Shown here: positions 33,118 to 43,158 of the stretch, one piece after another | Layout of the letters: every line of letters begins with the position of its first letter | Numbering within the stretch: the first letter of the stretch is position 1 | DNA from: Phytophthora colocasiae | Taxonomy: Eukaryota > Oomycota > Peronosporomycetes > Peronosporales > Peronosporaceae | Length of the DNA stretch: 64,000 nt | NCBI GenBank assembly: GCA_018806915.1 | Contig: JAGKQI010000061.1 | Span: 992,001 to 1,056,000 of the forward strand | Direction: 5' to 3' | Translations under genes and position numbers: made by a program | Notes under the pieces: generated by a model | Databases searched by the model: none | What the model was told of the DNA's origin: nothing | Seen by the model: the letters and a program-made list of their open reading frames with translations, nothing else

Positions 33118-34863
33118 ATGATGTTCCCATTGCCTCTGGATTTCTTCCCTCCTCTACGTCTAAGCAAGCAGGAGGCACAGAGTTTCCTCCAATGGGGGGA
33201 TTCCCTACTGCAACAGACAATTGACGCCTACCATCGCGAACAGTTCGACACGCAGGAGACTCGAGAGCGTAAATGGAAACCTATTAAGCAGAAGCACGAT
33301 CTAACCGTCTACCGAAGACGCAAGATGAAGGATGATAGTGAGTTTAAGTATCTCTGCACGGGACGTATCGACGGGACGCTGGACGAGGTGGTCATGGGTC
33401 GCTACGCCGACAACACGCCCGACTTCCGTCGAATCTCGGGCGTTTACCGCGAAGATATCGTGGACTGCGCCGTGTTGGGCGTTATCAAGAAACGCAGCCC
33501 GGAAGACCCGTTCTTTCTGTCCTGCTTCAAGTGGATGACGGTGGAATCGCCAGGCAAAGGTCTCGTTAAAAACCGAGACGTTTGTTGGTACGAACAGGTC
33601 GGAATGACGCGAGATCGCAATGGCAAGGAGATCGGATACACGCTGACGGAATCGGTCGAGCTCCCCACTTGTCCGTTGTTTAATGAGTGCGTACGTGCCA
33701 AGTTCTCTATCTGTTACCTGTACAAGCGCAACAAGAGCGGAGGTGTCAAAGTCTACATGCGTGGCAAGAATGATGCTGGCGGGAAGGTGGTGGATTGGGT
33801 GGCAGACATCAAGTCGGCCGAGCTCTGGCTACGTATCGAACAGGCGATGCCAGTGGCGCATGCAGTCATTGCTACGGCTCTAGTGGAAGCTGGCAAGCAT
33901 ACAGTGCGGCCATTCATCACACATGGAAAGTGCGAGGTGTGCCACGGCAAGGCCTCCGGCTTTCTGAGCTCGTCCAAACAATGCGCAGTGTGCCACCGTC
34001 TGACGTGCTCCAGTTGTGTGGCGAAAGTTCGAGTGTTGAGCTTCCACGACTTCCGTGTGCCGCACTACGAACAGTTTTGCAAGAAGTGCATGCGTCTGAT
34101 TCACCAGGTTGATCTACGAGCCCCGGAGAGTGTGCAGAACCTTGTGGAGTATGCTGCAGCATCGTTGACAGGGCCAGAGAGCTCGCAGGACAGTTTTATG
34201 AGTTCATCGCGGGGCAGAGCTGCAACGGATGACAGTGGTGAAGCTGAAGACCGACTGAACCATCATGCGACGTCCGTGACGAGCAGCCACAGTAGCAGTA
34301 GTGGGTCTTACCGCGCACTCCCCCAGCCTGTCATTGGTGGGAACCACCGTGATCACGATGAGGAGGTAGCTTTATACGCACAGGCGGGTGGAGCAGCAGC
34401 TCCCATTCCCAAACATCCCGGACAACCGACCCACAACAACCACGTGAAGCACGGCTCAGCGTCGTTGCCTGGTGTACCTGTCACGATCTACGATGGACCT
34501 TCGCCTAAGAAATCCAGCCACAGTGTAGATGCCTTTGCTGGTCCACGCTACGCTGGCCAACGCCGCCACAGTCACTCGCCACCTGACAGTCCGGAAGATA
34601 ATTACTACAAGGGGCGAGACTCGGAGACGCCAGTAGCCAGAGGATCCATGGCCGTTGCTCGGTTGAACAGTGCATCTTCGGGTCCGTACAACGGCAGCTT
34701 TAGCAGTCCCAAGGCATACGAACAGAATGCTCCAGATCCGACCACGGACTCGCTCATGGCGCAGATTATCAAGATGAACGTCATGGCGGAACAGTCCCGA
34801 CAGCAGATCCAAGACAACTTGAAGCTGGCTCGGCAGCTCAGCCACAACAATAGCCACACATAA
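33118..34863 (+). CDS. START-like and FYVE-type zinc finger protein
   Basis: 581 residues, single exon, starting MMFPLPLDFFPPLRLSKQEAQ (two adjacent ATGs). Residues about 40-255 form a START-like lipid-binding domain (KWKPIKQKHDLTVYRRRK, then LCTGRIDGTLDEV). Residues about 272-330 hold four CxxC pairs (CEVC, CAVC, CSSC, CKKC) of a FYVE-related zinc finger; the canonical basic RR/KHHCR is replaced by CAVCHRLTCSSC, so phosphatidylinositol 3-phosphate binding is uncertain. The rest is low complexity (Ser, His, Pro) and ends in a short coiled-coil-like helix (MAEQSRQQIQDNLKLARQL). START plus FYVE proteins are strongly expanded in oomycetes and are thought to act at endosomal membranes. Its C-terminal part is duplicated at 54170-55291. 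Confidence 0.85.
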   Translation: MMFPLPLDFFPPLRLSKQEAQSFLQWGDSLLQQTIDAYHREQFDTQETRERKWKPIKQKHDLTVYRRRKMKDDSEFKYLCTGRIDGTLDEVVMGRYADNTPDFRRISGVYREDIVDCAVLGVIKKRSPEDPFFLSCFKWMTVESPGKGLVKNRDVCWYEQVGMTRDRNGKEIGYTLTESVELPTCPLFNECVRAKFSICYLYKRNKSGGVKVYMRGKNDAGGKVVDWVADIKSAELWLRIEQAMPVAHAVIATALVEAGKHTVRPFITHGKCEVCHGKASGFLSSSKQCAVCHRLTCSSCVAKVRVLSFHDFRVPHYEQFCKKCMRLIHQVDLRAPESVQNLVEYAAASLTGPESSQDSFMSSSRGRAATDDSGEAEDRLNHHATSVTSSHSSSSGSYRALPQPVIGGNHRDHDEEVALYAQAGGAAAPIPKHPGQPTHNNHVKHGSASLPGVPVTIYDGPSPKKSSHSVDAFAGPRYAGQRRHSHSPPDSPEDNYYKGRDSETPVARGSMAVARLNSASSGPYNGSFSSPKAYEQNAPDPTTDSLMAQIIKMNVMAEQSRQQIQDNLKLARQLSHNNSHT

Positions 34864-35002
34864 ACACCAAGCGGGTCCGGTCGTTTGTCGAGTAGACCAG
34901 GTTCGATGCGTCATTTATTTTGCTCTGTTCATGTAGAGCAGCCATCACTATAAACCCAATCACAAAAACAACCAACACAACCGATAACTGTTCTTGTGCT
35001 GC

Positions 35003-36097
35003 TTAGCTCACTGTCAAGTTGTACGTAGCAGCCTGGAACCATCCAGCTTGACGTTGCACGCGGTATTCCAGCAGCAGTTTCTGCAGGTGCTTCTCGGTTG
35101 CCTTCCTTGCAGATAAACGCAGCAAGTACGGCAAAGGATCGTAAATTTTATCCACAACCTCGGACGATGTCAGTCTCCCGTGCTGCTTTAGCACCGCTAA
35201 GATCTCGTCCTCACGCTGCTGACGGTGAGTGATGTACTCCAGGATCTTAGCAGCTGCATCGTCCACAACTGGTCCGTGTCCTGGGTAAATAGTAGCAGCT
35301 CCACATTGCTTCAACTTCGCTAATGATGCCATGAGGTCGGCAAGTGAGTCAAACATGCAACTGCCAAAGCCCAAGATGCAGTCCCCCGAGAATAAGACAG
35401 GAGCTTTCAGATCCCCCACTCCATCCAGTACAAAACAAACGTGATCATTGCAGTGTCCTGGAGTGTACACTGTTCTCAAGACTCCTTCACTTCCTGGTAC
35501 TTGAAACTCTTGTCCATCTTGTAACGCCTGAATCCCCAGTCTCCGACTCTCGTTGTTGCTCAGTCTCAGCCGTCGATCTCCATCTCCATCACCTTCTTTA
35601 GCTGTTTCAGGGAGGTATTTCCACACTTTCAGAGCTGGAAACCTTTGCTTCAATTGCAACAGTCCACCAACGTGATCCAAGTGTCCGTGCGTCACCAAAA
35701 GATCCGAAATCTCGTCCACTCCATGACGTTGACACACTTCCGTCAGGTTCTTCACAAACCCTTCATTGCCATCACTACAGTCGATCAATAGCCTTCGTGA
35801 ACCACTGCCGACAATATAAACATTTGTGCCTCGAAGCGTCATCCGACTGGGGTTATTGCCCAGCACTCGTAGTACTGAACCGGGTAATTGATCCACATCA
35901 GGAATACTCGGGAGACTACTAGAAACCCCTGAAACCCACAAGATCAACGAATGCAGACGCACGTGGAAGCTGAAACGCAGTATACTCAACATAGGGACAT
36001 TATGCAGCCCTTTGCTGCCGTGATACAGCGCTAATGGCCGCAGTAGAAGCCACACAGCGCCTGCAATTACTCCGCCCAGCACCGTCGGAGCCCACAT
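35003..36097 (-). CDS. Metallo-beta-lactamase fold hydrolase, LACTB2-like
   Basis: 364 residues from the ATG at 36097. An N-terminal hydrophobic helix (VLGGVIAGAVWLLL) could be an anchor or organelle signal. The metal-binding set is complete: THGHLDHVGG (about 135-144), TPGHCNDHV, FSGDCILG and YPGHGPVV. After these comes a C-terminal winged-helix region (LTSSEVVDKIYDPLPYLLRLSARKATEKHLQKLL), the arrangement of LACTB2, a mitochondrial endoribonuclease in animals. Function here is inferred from that family. It is divergent from the PUS7 gene at 36295 with about 200 bp between starts. A degenerate copy is at 52925-54034. Confidence 0.85.
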   Translation of the reverse strand: MWAPTVLGGVIAGAVWLLLRPLALYHGSKGLHNVPMLSILRFSFHVRLHSLILWVSGVSSSLPSIPDVDQLPGSVLRVLGNNPSRMTLRGTNVYIVGSGSRRLLIDCSDGNEGFVKNLTEVCQRHGVDEISDLLVTHGHLDHVGGLLQLKQRFPALKVWKYLPETAKEGDGDGDRRLRLSNNESRRLGIQALQDGQEFQVPGSEGVLRTVYTPGHCNDHVCFVLDGVGDLKAPVLFSGDCILGFGSCMFDSLADLMASLAKLKQCGAATIYPGHGPVVDDAAAKILEYITHRQQREDEILAVLKQHGRLTSSEVVDKIYDPLPYLLRLSARKATEKHLQKLLLEYRVQRQAGWFQAATYNLTVS

Positions 36098-36294
36098 CGT
36101 TGCTATATCTGTGACGTGTGAACTCTATCGCACTTAGAGATATCACTTAATGACATGTCACTAAAGATGTGACCATTTTCAGCCAGTCAAAAAACGTCCA
36201 CTTCCGTCCGCTGCATTAGCGGATCCGCTCCACCGCGGACAACAAACTGACAACGACGACGAGGTCAGTGGTGAGTGTTTTGCGGCAGTCTGCA

Positions 36295-38532
36295 ATGGCT
36301 CGTGGTGCTGCTCGTCGTGGAGGAGGTGGAAGGCGTAGTGGACGTGGCGGACGGGGTGGACGAGGTGGCGGACGTCGAGACGGCCCGGACTTCCGTGCTG
36401 CAGGCTACAACGACGGCGTCCCCTGCAGTGTGGATGAGTCAGTAGTGGGTATCCAGCGCTTCCTGATGCCAGAAGTAGGTGGATTCCATGGCGCCACCAA
36501 GCAGCGCTACTCGGACTTTGTGGTGCGTGAGGTGGCGCTGGACGGACAAGTGGTGCGTCTTTCGGACGTGAAGCGGTTCGCTCCCGCTGCGAAGCCTCAA
36601 AAGGTCAGTGAAGTCTTCAAGCACAAGGTGTTTGCACTGCTGAATGATACAGCGAACAAGCAGGTTAATACTTTAGTGGGTAAACTGGCTGGGAGACTGT
36701 TGGGTATGTTCAATGCCAATAAGAGAGCGAAGCTACTGAAACAGGAGAAGGAAGATGTGAAGAAGTTGAAAGTGGCAATTGCTGGAGTTTGTGGAGAAGA
36801 AACAGCGGAGAAACTAGACGAATTTATGCTGAAACTGGTGGATGTACAAGTGAAGGATGAAGAAGCCAAGAGACTCGCGAACGCTGGCAACAAGAAAGAG
36901 GAGAAGGATTCAACTGAAGTGAAGAAGGAAGACGATACCTTCTTCTTCTTCCCTCCAATTGAGGCCAAGGAGACACGTGCAGCAGTACACGAGGTGGTGC
37001 GCAAGTTTGGCAGCGGCATTGTGGTGTCAGACACGACGAACAACAGCGACGGAGTGTCAGTGATTCGAGTGCGTCGTGTGATGGTTGGAGGCAAGAAGCG
37101 GAAGGATATGGACAAGAGAGGGGGAAACAATGGCCGTGCGCAATGGCCTAAGGATCGCCCAGACTACCTTCAGTTCGTGCTGTACAAGCGAAACATGGAG
37201 ACCAACAGCGTCATGATGCAGTTAGCTAAGGCCATGAACGCGAACGTGTCAGCTTTCACCTACGCTGGGACGAAGGACAAGCGAGGCATTACGACGCAGC
37301 TCTGCACGGTCTATCGTGGATCTAAAGAGCGACTGGAAACATTGAACCGTGCTGGTCGGGAGCTGGACTCGTTTAATTTCCTTGTGGGCAACGCGGCGTA
37401 CGTCCCTGAGCGTCTGAACCTTGGAGATCTACGTGGAAACCGCTTCTCGCTCGCTATCCGCGATCTCCCTGATGATTCTACCATTTCGGACGAGCAGATC
37501 CACGAGGCCGTTCGCAGCTGGAGCGAGCACGGCTTCATCAACTACTTCGGATTGCAGCGGTTCGGCACGAAATCTGTCGCCACATACGAGATCGGACGTG
37601 CAATCTTGCAGCGTGACTACAAGCGCGTCGTGGATTTGTTGTTGTCTCCGCAGGAGGGAGATGCTACCAAGATCCGCGAGGCTCGACAAGCTTTCCAGGA
37701 CAATCAGGACGTGGGAGCTGCGCTGAAGGCGCTTCCTCCGTACTTGATCGCTGAGCGTGCGGTGCTGCACGGACTGCGTACGCATGGCTTGACGGCGTAC
37801 GCCACTGCTATCCAGGGAATCTCGCGTCACCTTCGTATGATGTACACTCACTCGTACCAGAGCTACGTGTGGAACACCGTAGCGAGCGATCGTTTGACAC
37901 TGTTCTCGAGAGATGCGCCTGTAGTGGGAGACCTTGTGATTCCTCTTGATGCAATGACCGAAGAATACGTCGATGAGAACGAGGACACAGATGAGAAGGA
38001 AGGCGCTCCTGCAACCAAGAAGCCTCGCACATCAGCAGAAGCCTCACGCTCTGGTACAAATGTTACCGTTGTCACTGCAGAAAACTTGACTCAGTACAAC
38101 ATTTACGACGTGGTTCTCCCACTACCGGGCTACAGCATCACGTACCCGGAGAACGCGCTGAAGCAGCGATACGAGGAGATCATGAAAGCTGACGGTGTGG
38201 ATTTCCAAGCATTGGAGCGTGCCACTAATTCTGAATACCATCTTCCAGGCTCCTACCGCCACGTGCTCAAGAAGCCTATTGACGTGGAGCATGCACTCAA
38301 ACGGTTTAATGACCCCACTGTGCCGCTCCTGGAGACAGACGTCGACCGACTTGCAGGCCGCCCCGCTCAAGCTTCAATCTCGGATGGCAAGTTCCGTGCC
38401 TTGTGCCTTGAGTTCCAGCTCGGTCCGTCCTCGTACGCGACTATGGCGGTTCGAGAACTACTGAAGCAAAGTAGCAACCTGGACGTGCAGCTTCAGTTGA
38501 AACAAAAGCTGGAAGGGAAAACGAGTAAATAA
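36295..38532 (+). CDS. PUS7: tRNA pseudouridine synthase, TruD/PUS7 family
   Basis: 745 residues from the ATG at 36295; an in-frame GTG at 36268 is not needed. The N-terminus is an Arg/Gly-rich tail (RGG repeats, residues 2-40), suggestive of RNA binding. The catalytic motif YAGTKDKRG is at 323-331 with the active aspartate at about 328, followed by FLVGNA and NYFGLQRFG, which are TruD signatures. The TRUD insert domain and a C-terminal RY-rich segment (LPGYSITYPEN, SYRHVL) complete the family layout. A Lys/Glu-rich insert lies at residues about 140-225. Eukaryotic PUS7 makes pseudouridine at position 13 and in other RNAs. The start is divergent from the LACTB2-like gene. Its first 400 codons are present as a broken inverted copy at 51939-52767. 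Confidence 0.92.
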   Translation: MARGAARRGGGGRRSGRGGRGGRGGGRRDGPDFRAAGYNDGVPCSVDESVVGIQRFLMPEVGGFHGATKQRYSDFVVREVALDGQVVRLSDVKRFAPAAKPQKVSEVFKHKVFALLNDTANKQVNTLVGKLAGRLLGMFNANKRAKLLKQEKEDVKKLKVAIAGVCGEETAEKLDEFMLKLVDVQVKDEEAKRLANAGNKKEEKDSTEVKKEDDTFFFFPPIEAKETRAAVHEVVRKFGSGIVVSDTTNNSDGVSVIRVRRVMVGGKKRKDMDKRGGNNGRAQWPKDRPDYLQFVLYKRNMETNSVMMQLAKAMNANVSAFTYAGTKDKRGITTQLCTVYRGSKERLETLNRAGRELDSFNFLVGNAAYVPERLNLGDLRGNRFSLAIRDLPDDSTISDEQIHEAVRSWSEHGFINYFGLQRFGTKSVATYEIGRAILQRDYKRVVDLLLSPQEGDATKIREARQAFQDNQDVGAALKALPPYLIAERAVLHGLRTHGLTAYATAIQGISRHLRMMYTHSYQSYVWNTVASDRLTLFSRDAPVVGDLVIPLDAMTEEYVDENEDTDEKEGAPATKKPRTSAEASRSGTNVTVVTAENLTQYNIYDVVLPLPGYSITYPENALKQRYEEIMKADGVDFQALERATNSEYHLPGSYRHVLKKPIDVEHALKRFNDPTVPLLETDVDRLAGRPAQASISDGKFRALCLEFQLGPSSYATMAVRELLKQSSNLDVQLQLKQKLEGKTSK

Positions 38533-38635
38533 ACCCTCTCGGGACTGCTAGATAGAATTTGTTAGACGTTTAAGCAATGGCGGCTGACAGAAAATACCAA
38601 GTGTGTCGCCAAAAGCGAACGCAGTGCTCTGTCAG

Positions 38636-41600
38636 TTAGATGCCGTCTTCCCACTCGCGCCGCTCGATCTTGCTCACGAAGCGGTTGCCACCACTGAACA
38701 GTAGAAACAAAACAACAAGTCAGCTCCATTCGTGCAACCAACAGTTTGGTAAACACGTACATGTCTTCTCTCGAAATGCGCCAGTAAAACTCTGGGCGGG
38801 TGCCTTCCATTGCCTGCGTTCGACTGAGCATCTGCACGAACTCTTCGTCGTGCGTGATGCAAACCAGTTGGAAGTTCTGCTGCTGCGAGCGAGCGTTCAG
38901 AATACTGCATCACCATACAAACGTTAGACAAGAGCACAATAGAAACTGTTAGATCCATGGTCGAACGTACTCTGTGATCGCCTGCGCAAGTCCGAACTTG
39001 TTTTCCGTGTCGAGATTCGTGGTAGGTTCATCCAAAGCCAAAATGCCGCAATTCAAACAGAACGTTTCAGCCAGAGCCATCCGGATAACAAGCGCAGCCA
39101 ACACCTTTTGGCCGGCACTACAGCGGCCTCGCATGTCAATTGCAGCGCCAGCCTTCTTCATCACGACACGGTAGTCATACGAGCGAGAAGCTTTCGACAC
39201 CTGGCCTTCCTGCTGACCGCTGACCAGCTCGATCGTGTCGATATCTTGGCCCTTGTACGTGATCTGCCACAGGGAACGCACGATCGTGTTGATCTCCTCC
39301 ACCTTCTTCGAGTGATACTGTAGTAACGACTCGTCCAGGGCCTTGAAGTAGCGCTCCAGGTCGGCCACCGCCATTTGCGTCGTCTCGAACTGAATGAGCT
39401 TGTGTCGATACTTTTCCTCTACGTCCTTCAACGTCGGGGTGCGTAGCTGGACCTTATAATCGCGAACCTGCTCCATCAGCTGCTGCTTTTTCCCCCTCGT
39501 TACTGAAAAAGAGTCTCGCGCAGCATTCAACGTCATTTTCGCCGATTCCACTCGATCGTTCACATCTTCCAGCGATGGTAGATTCCCAATTTGAGCTTTC
39601 ATGTCCTCAGCTTCGACGCGCATCCTCTCCAGCTCCTTCTGAAGTCCACGGTAGTCTAGATTGTCCTGGATCTGACGCTTCAACACTTCGTTCTTGCTCA
39701 GATTGTCCTCGGCGCTCTTCATTTGGGGTGCCAGGTCTGCTAGCGATCGACTTGCTCTCTCCTCCTTCTGCTTTGTCTGTGCGATACGGTCGCTCAGTGC
39801 TTGGACCTCACGCTCCAGCTTCTCGAGCTCTCCGCGCTGGAGATTCTTGCATTTGTCACTGAATACACGGAAATCTCCTTGGTGTTCTTGCAGCTCCACC
39901 TGTTGAATTCGGCGCTGATCGTTTGCCTCAGCACGACGTACCTCGCGCTCGCTTGTTTTAGATCGGACTTGACGTTCAAGATCGGGCTCTGACTTCTTCA
40001 ACTTGGCACAGGCGTCCTTCAAGACCTTTTCTTGTTCGCGCAGCCTGTTCTGCTCTTTCAATGCCTCGTCGTACTCCTTGCGTTGGGTCTCCAGGTGCAG
40101 CTTTTCTTCCTTCCGACTGTGTAAATCATTCTGCAACTGGTGGAGGATGTCGTTAATGTTATCAAGCTCTTTTTGCTTGCGCTGACGCTGGTGGTCCAGC
40201 TCCTGAACCTCCATCTGCTTTGCATCTTTCTCTGCTTCCACATCCGCCAACGACCGACCACCAGTTCCCTGAATTGCTCTCAGACGCTCCTCTTCTCTCT
40301 TGATTGTCACATCGGCGTAATGAAGATCGTCGGCAGCTTTGCTCAATGCCTGAATCACAGTCTTTGCGGCACCTCCATTGTCAAATTGATCATGGGCCAG
40401 GTCCAGTGCAGCCTTCTTGTCGTGTACATCATTCTCCAGCGCTTTCTGAGCCGCATAGATATCCTCCAGCGCCTGGACCTTCTGTGGAATCTCCGTCTCT
40501 AGCTCCAGCCACTTTTGCCAGTTCGGCATCTTGCTCTTAATCTCCTTTAGAGTTTGAAGCGAGGTCTTCTCCAATTCTTCTGCTTTCTTGATCTTGTCAG
40601 CTACTTTCTTGTCGTCTGTCTTGTCGCTCAAAATGGTTGCAAAAGTCTCCTCTTCCTCGGGAGTCATATCGCGCTCACACAATGGACAGCAGTGTTCCTT
40701 AACTCCCTTCTTCTTGTAGATATTGAGAAACATGACCATGTTTTTACGACGCACAACCTTATCTTTGGCGTCAGCGTAAGCTCGCTCCGCCTCCTCCACT
40801 CCAAGCTCGGCGTTCTTGAGGTCCTGACCAGGGATGACCTTATCCAGAAGCTCTTTCAAGCGAGTCATATGCTGTCTCTCGAGGTTGTTTTTCTTCAGTC
40901 GCAAAGAGTCCAGCTCCTTTTCAGCGTTCTGCGACGTTGTCGTATTCTGGGTCAGCCGCTTCTCAGCTGCTGCTAGTTCCGCCTGCTTCGCACCAAAACT
41001 ACGCTTGCGGTCGGCAACAATTTTCTCGATGCGAGTGAGAACTGAAGCAAGTGAATTCCTGTCTGTAGGCTTTTCACCACCTTCGAAAATCTCCTCCAAA
41101 TCCGCCACTTTTTCTTCAAGGTCCGCTTGGAAAGTTTCCTGCTGCTTTCGGTGTTCACTGCGCTTGACCTCAATTTGAGCATTATCGTTTGCATAATGGC
41201 GCAGTTTCGAGATTTCCAGTTTCAGGTCTTCGGATTCTCGGTTGATATCATCGATCTGTCGCCCGAATCCTTGGATCTCGGTTTTCAAAGCTACTACGTC
41301 GTGTTTCGCCCGGTAATCCTCCAACGTTTTCTCAGCCTCCGACACTTGTGTGCTCATTTCTTCGACATCACGTTGAGAGTGGAGACCAGCACCGCCAAGA
41401 TGACGTAGTCGATCTTCAATAGCCTGTTTGTCTTTGTCCAGAGCGCCAAGACTCTTCGTCTTCGAGTTCAGCTCATTTCTTACGTGCTTTACTTGCGAGG
41501 TAAGTTCCGACAGTGCCGTAGTCAACTTTTCATCTTCTCCTAACAGTTTCGCCTGTAGATTCTCCAGTGACTTCTTCTTCTCGTCCACGACGCTCCGGAA

Positions 41601-42794
41601 CTCCCTCACGAACGACGAGATATCGTCTTGCTGCGACGACAATGGCTGCAAATGAAAGCGATACTTGGTACTGAGCTTTGAAGCCGAGTCGATCAGATCC
41701 GCCACTCGTTTCTGGTACACGTCGATGTTTGTTTCCACTCTGGTTCGAGCAGATACTAGATTCGTGTGATCCTCTCTGGCCTTGTTCTGTTCATCCTGCC
41801 ACTTCACTTCTTGTGCTTGCAGTCTAGCAAAGTCTCCCCGGTGCTCATCAATAAGAGTATCATAGTTGTTCAGGACCCCTTGTAGCTCGTCGTCGGTATC
41901 GCTCATAATATTCTCGATTTTGCTGTAGGCAGTGCGCACACTCTGCTCCTTCACGTCGATATCCTCCTTTTGTCTCTGCAGTCGAGAACGCAACATCTTT
42001 ACCTCTTCCAGCAGCTGTTGGAGCTCCTCCAGAGCCTCCTCCGCCTTAGCAATCTTTTCATTCGCTTCATCTCCTGCTTCGGTCACTTCTCTCAATTTAT
42101 CCTGCGTTCTCTCGATTTTATCCCTGATTTCCTGTGCCATCTTCATATGAGCCGTGAGAACATCCAGATCTCGTTTATAATCCTTTGAGTCGGTCAGTCT
42201 GGCCTTCTTCAGTTTCTGAATCGCTTCAAGAGCCTTCGTGTACCTTGCTGACTCGAAGATCTTGTCGAACCTTTTCTTCAGCTCTGCGCCTTCTTTCAAC
42301 GGCCAATTGGAATCTTCTTGATGACAGAAGATGACACTCTCCAGAATAGCTTTCGACACCCCCAACATGTCCGGTATATGCTGGTCCAGCTCTCCGCACT
42401 TGTGACTAAGGGAAACCTGCTCTCCCAGCTCGTTTACCACTCGAATTACGCCGTCCAAAGCTTTAAAAGTGATGGATTTCTTCGTCTGTCGAACTTGATA
42501 CGTCCGTGTCACCACCATCGCTTTACCTGCTCTGTTACGGAAGCGAAGACGGATGCTAGCCTTCACCTCATTGGTTCCTGCGATCTTTGGGTCGTGTACG
42601 AGGCTCTGGCCACTGCGCGCACCTGGGGGAAGACCTCCCGTACACGCAAGCTTCAAACACTCGATGACTGTGGTCTTGCCGCAGCCATTGTCGCCCAGGA
42701 TGATCGTCAGCGGGTGGTAGAACTCGATGATCTGCTCGCGGTTCGGGCTGAAGCTGCGGATGCCGCGGATCGACAGCTTCTCGATACTCGACAT
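38636..42794 (-). CDS. RAD50: DNA double-strand-break repair ATPase RAD50, three exons
   Basis: Exons 42794-38971, 38904-38761 and 38693-38636 give 1341 residues, close to the usual 1300. Both introns (66 and 67 nt) have GTACGT donors and CAG acceptors; splicing restores the conserved end FQLVCITHDEEFVQML and then IERREWEDGI. Walker A is GDNGCGKTT (34-42), the zinc hook CPLC is at 703-706 between two long coiled coils, the ABC signature (SAGQKVLAALVIRMAL) is near 1228 and Walker B (LALDEPTTNLD) near 1250. RAD50 pairs with MRE11 and NBS1, tethering broken DNA ends and activating checkpoint kinases. All catalytic motifs are intact. It converges on PUS7 with about 100 bp between stops. Confidence 0.95.
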
Positions 42795-43158
42795 CTCTGG
42801 TCAAATAGTGGGAATGATGGAGAGCACTTCGACATCGACTACTATAGTACTATTATTGTACTATTCATAATAATATTACTACCGAGTCCCTCGCATACAC
42901 TCTATGAATGAATATATCACTGTCTTGCCGTGTTTCAATCTGATCTATTTGCTGTTAAAACGACCTGCAATAGTCAGTATCAGATATTACGTGGTGTTTT
43001 TCGCGCCGTCTATGTCTTTTGCGGTAAAATATGTGTTGCACATTGTAATTTACGTACCGCACACCAACAGCCAGTGTGAGGGGGGAGAGAATCGAGCGAG
43101 CAGCTCCGTTGTCTATTGGCATTCCCTTCGTCACTCGTCGCTCGCTCTTTTCCGGAAG
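42795..43158. promoter_or_regulatory. Divergent promoter region between RAD50 and the PDK1-like gene
   Basis: 364 bp between two start codons facing away from each other. AT-rich near RAD50 (TACTATAGTACTATTATTGTAC, about 42840). No clear TATA box. A bidirectional role is inferred only from the layout. Confidence 0.45.

Noticed and set aside
36268..36294. Upstream GTG start for PUS7
   Set aside because: Eukaryotic initiation favours the in-frame ATG at 36295; no domain needs the extra nine codons.
36597..37130. 177-codon minus frame, Ser/Phe/Leu-rich
   Set aside because: Antisense shadow of the PUS7 coding sequence.
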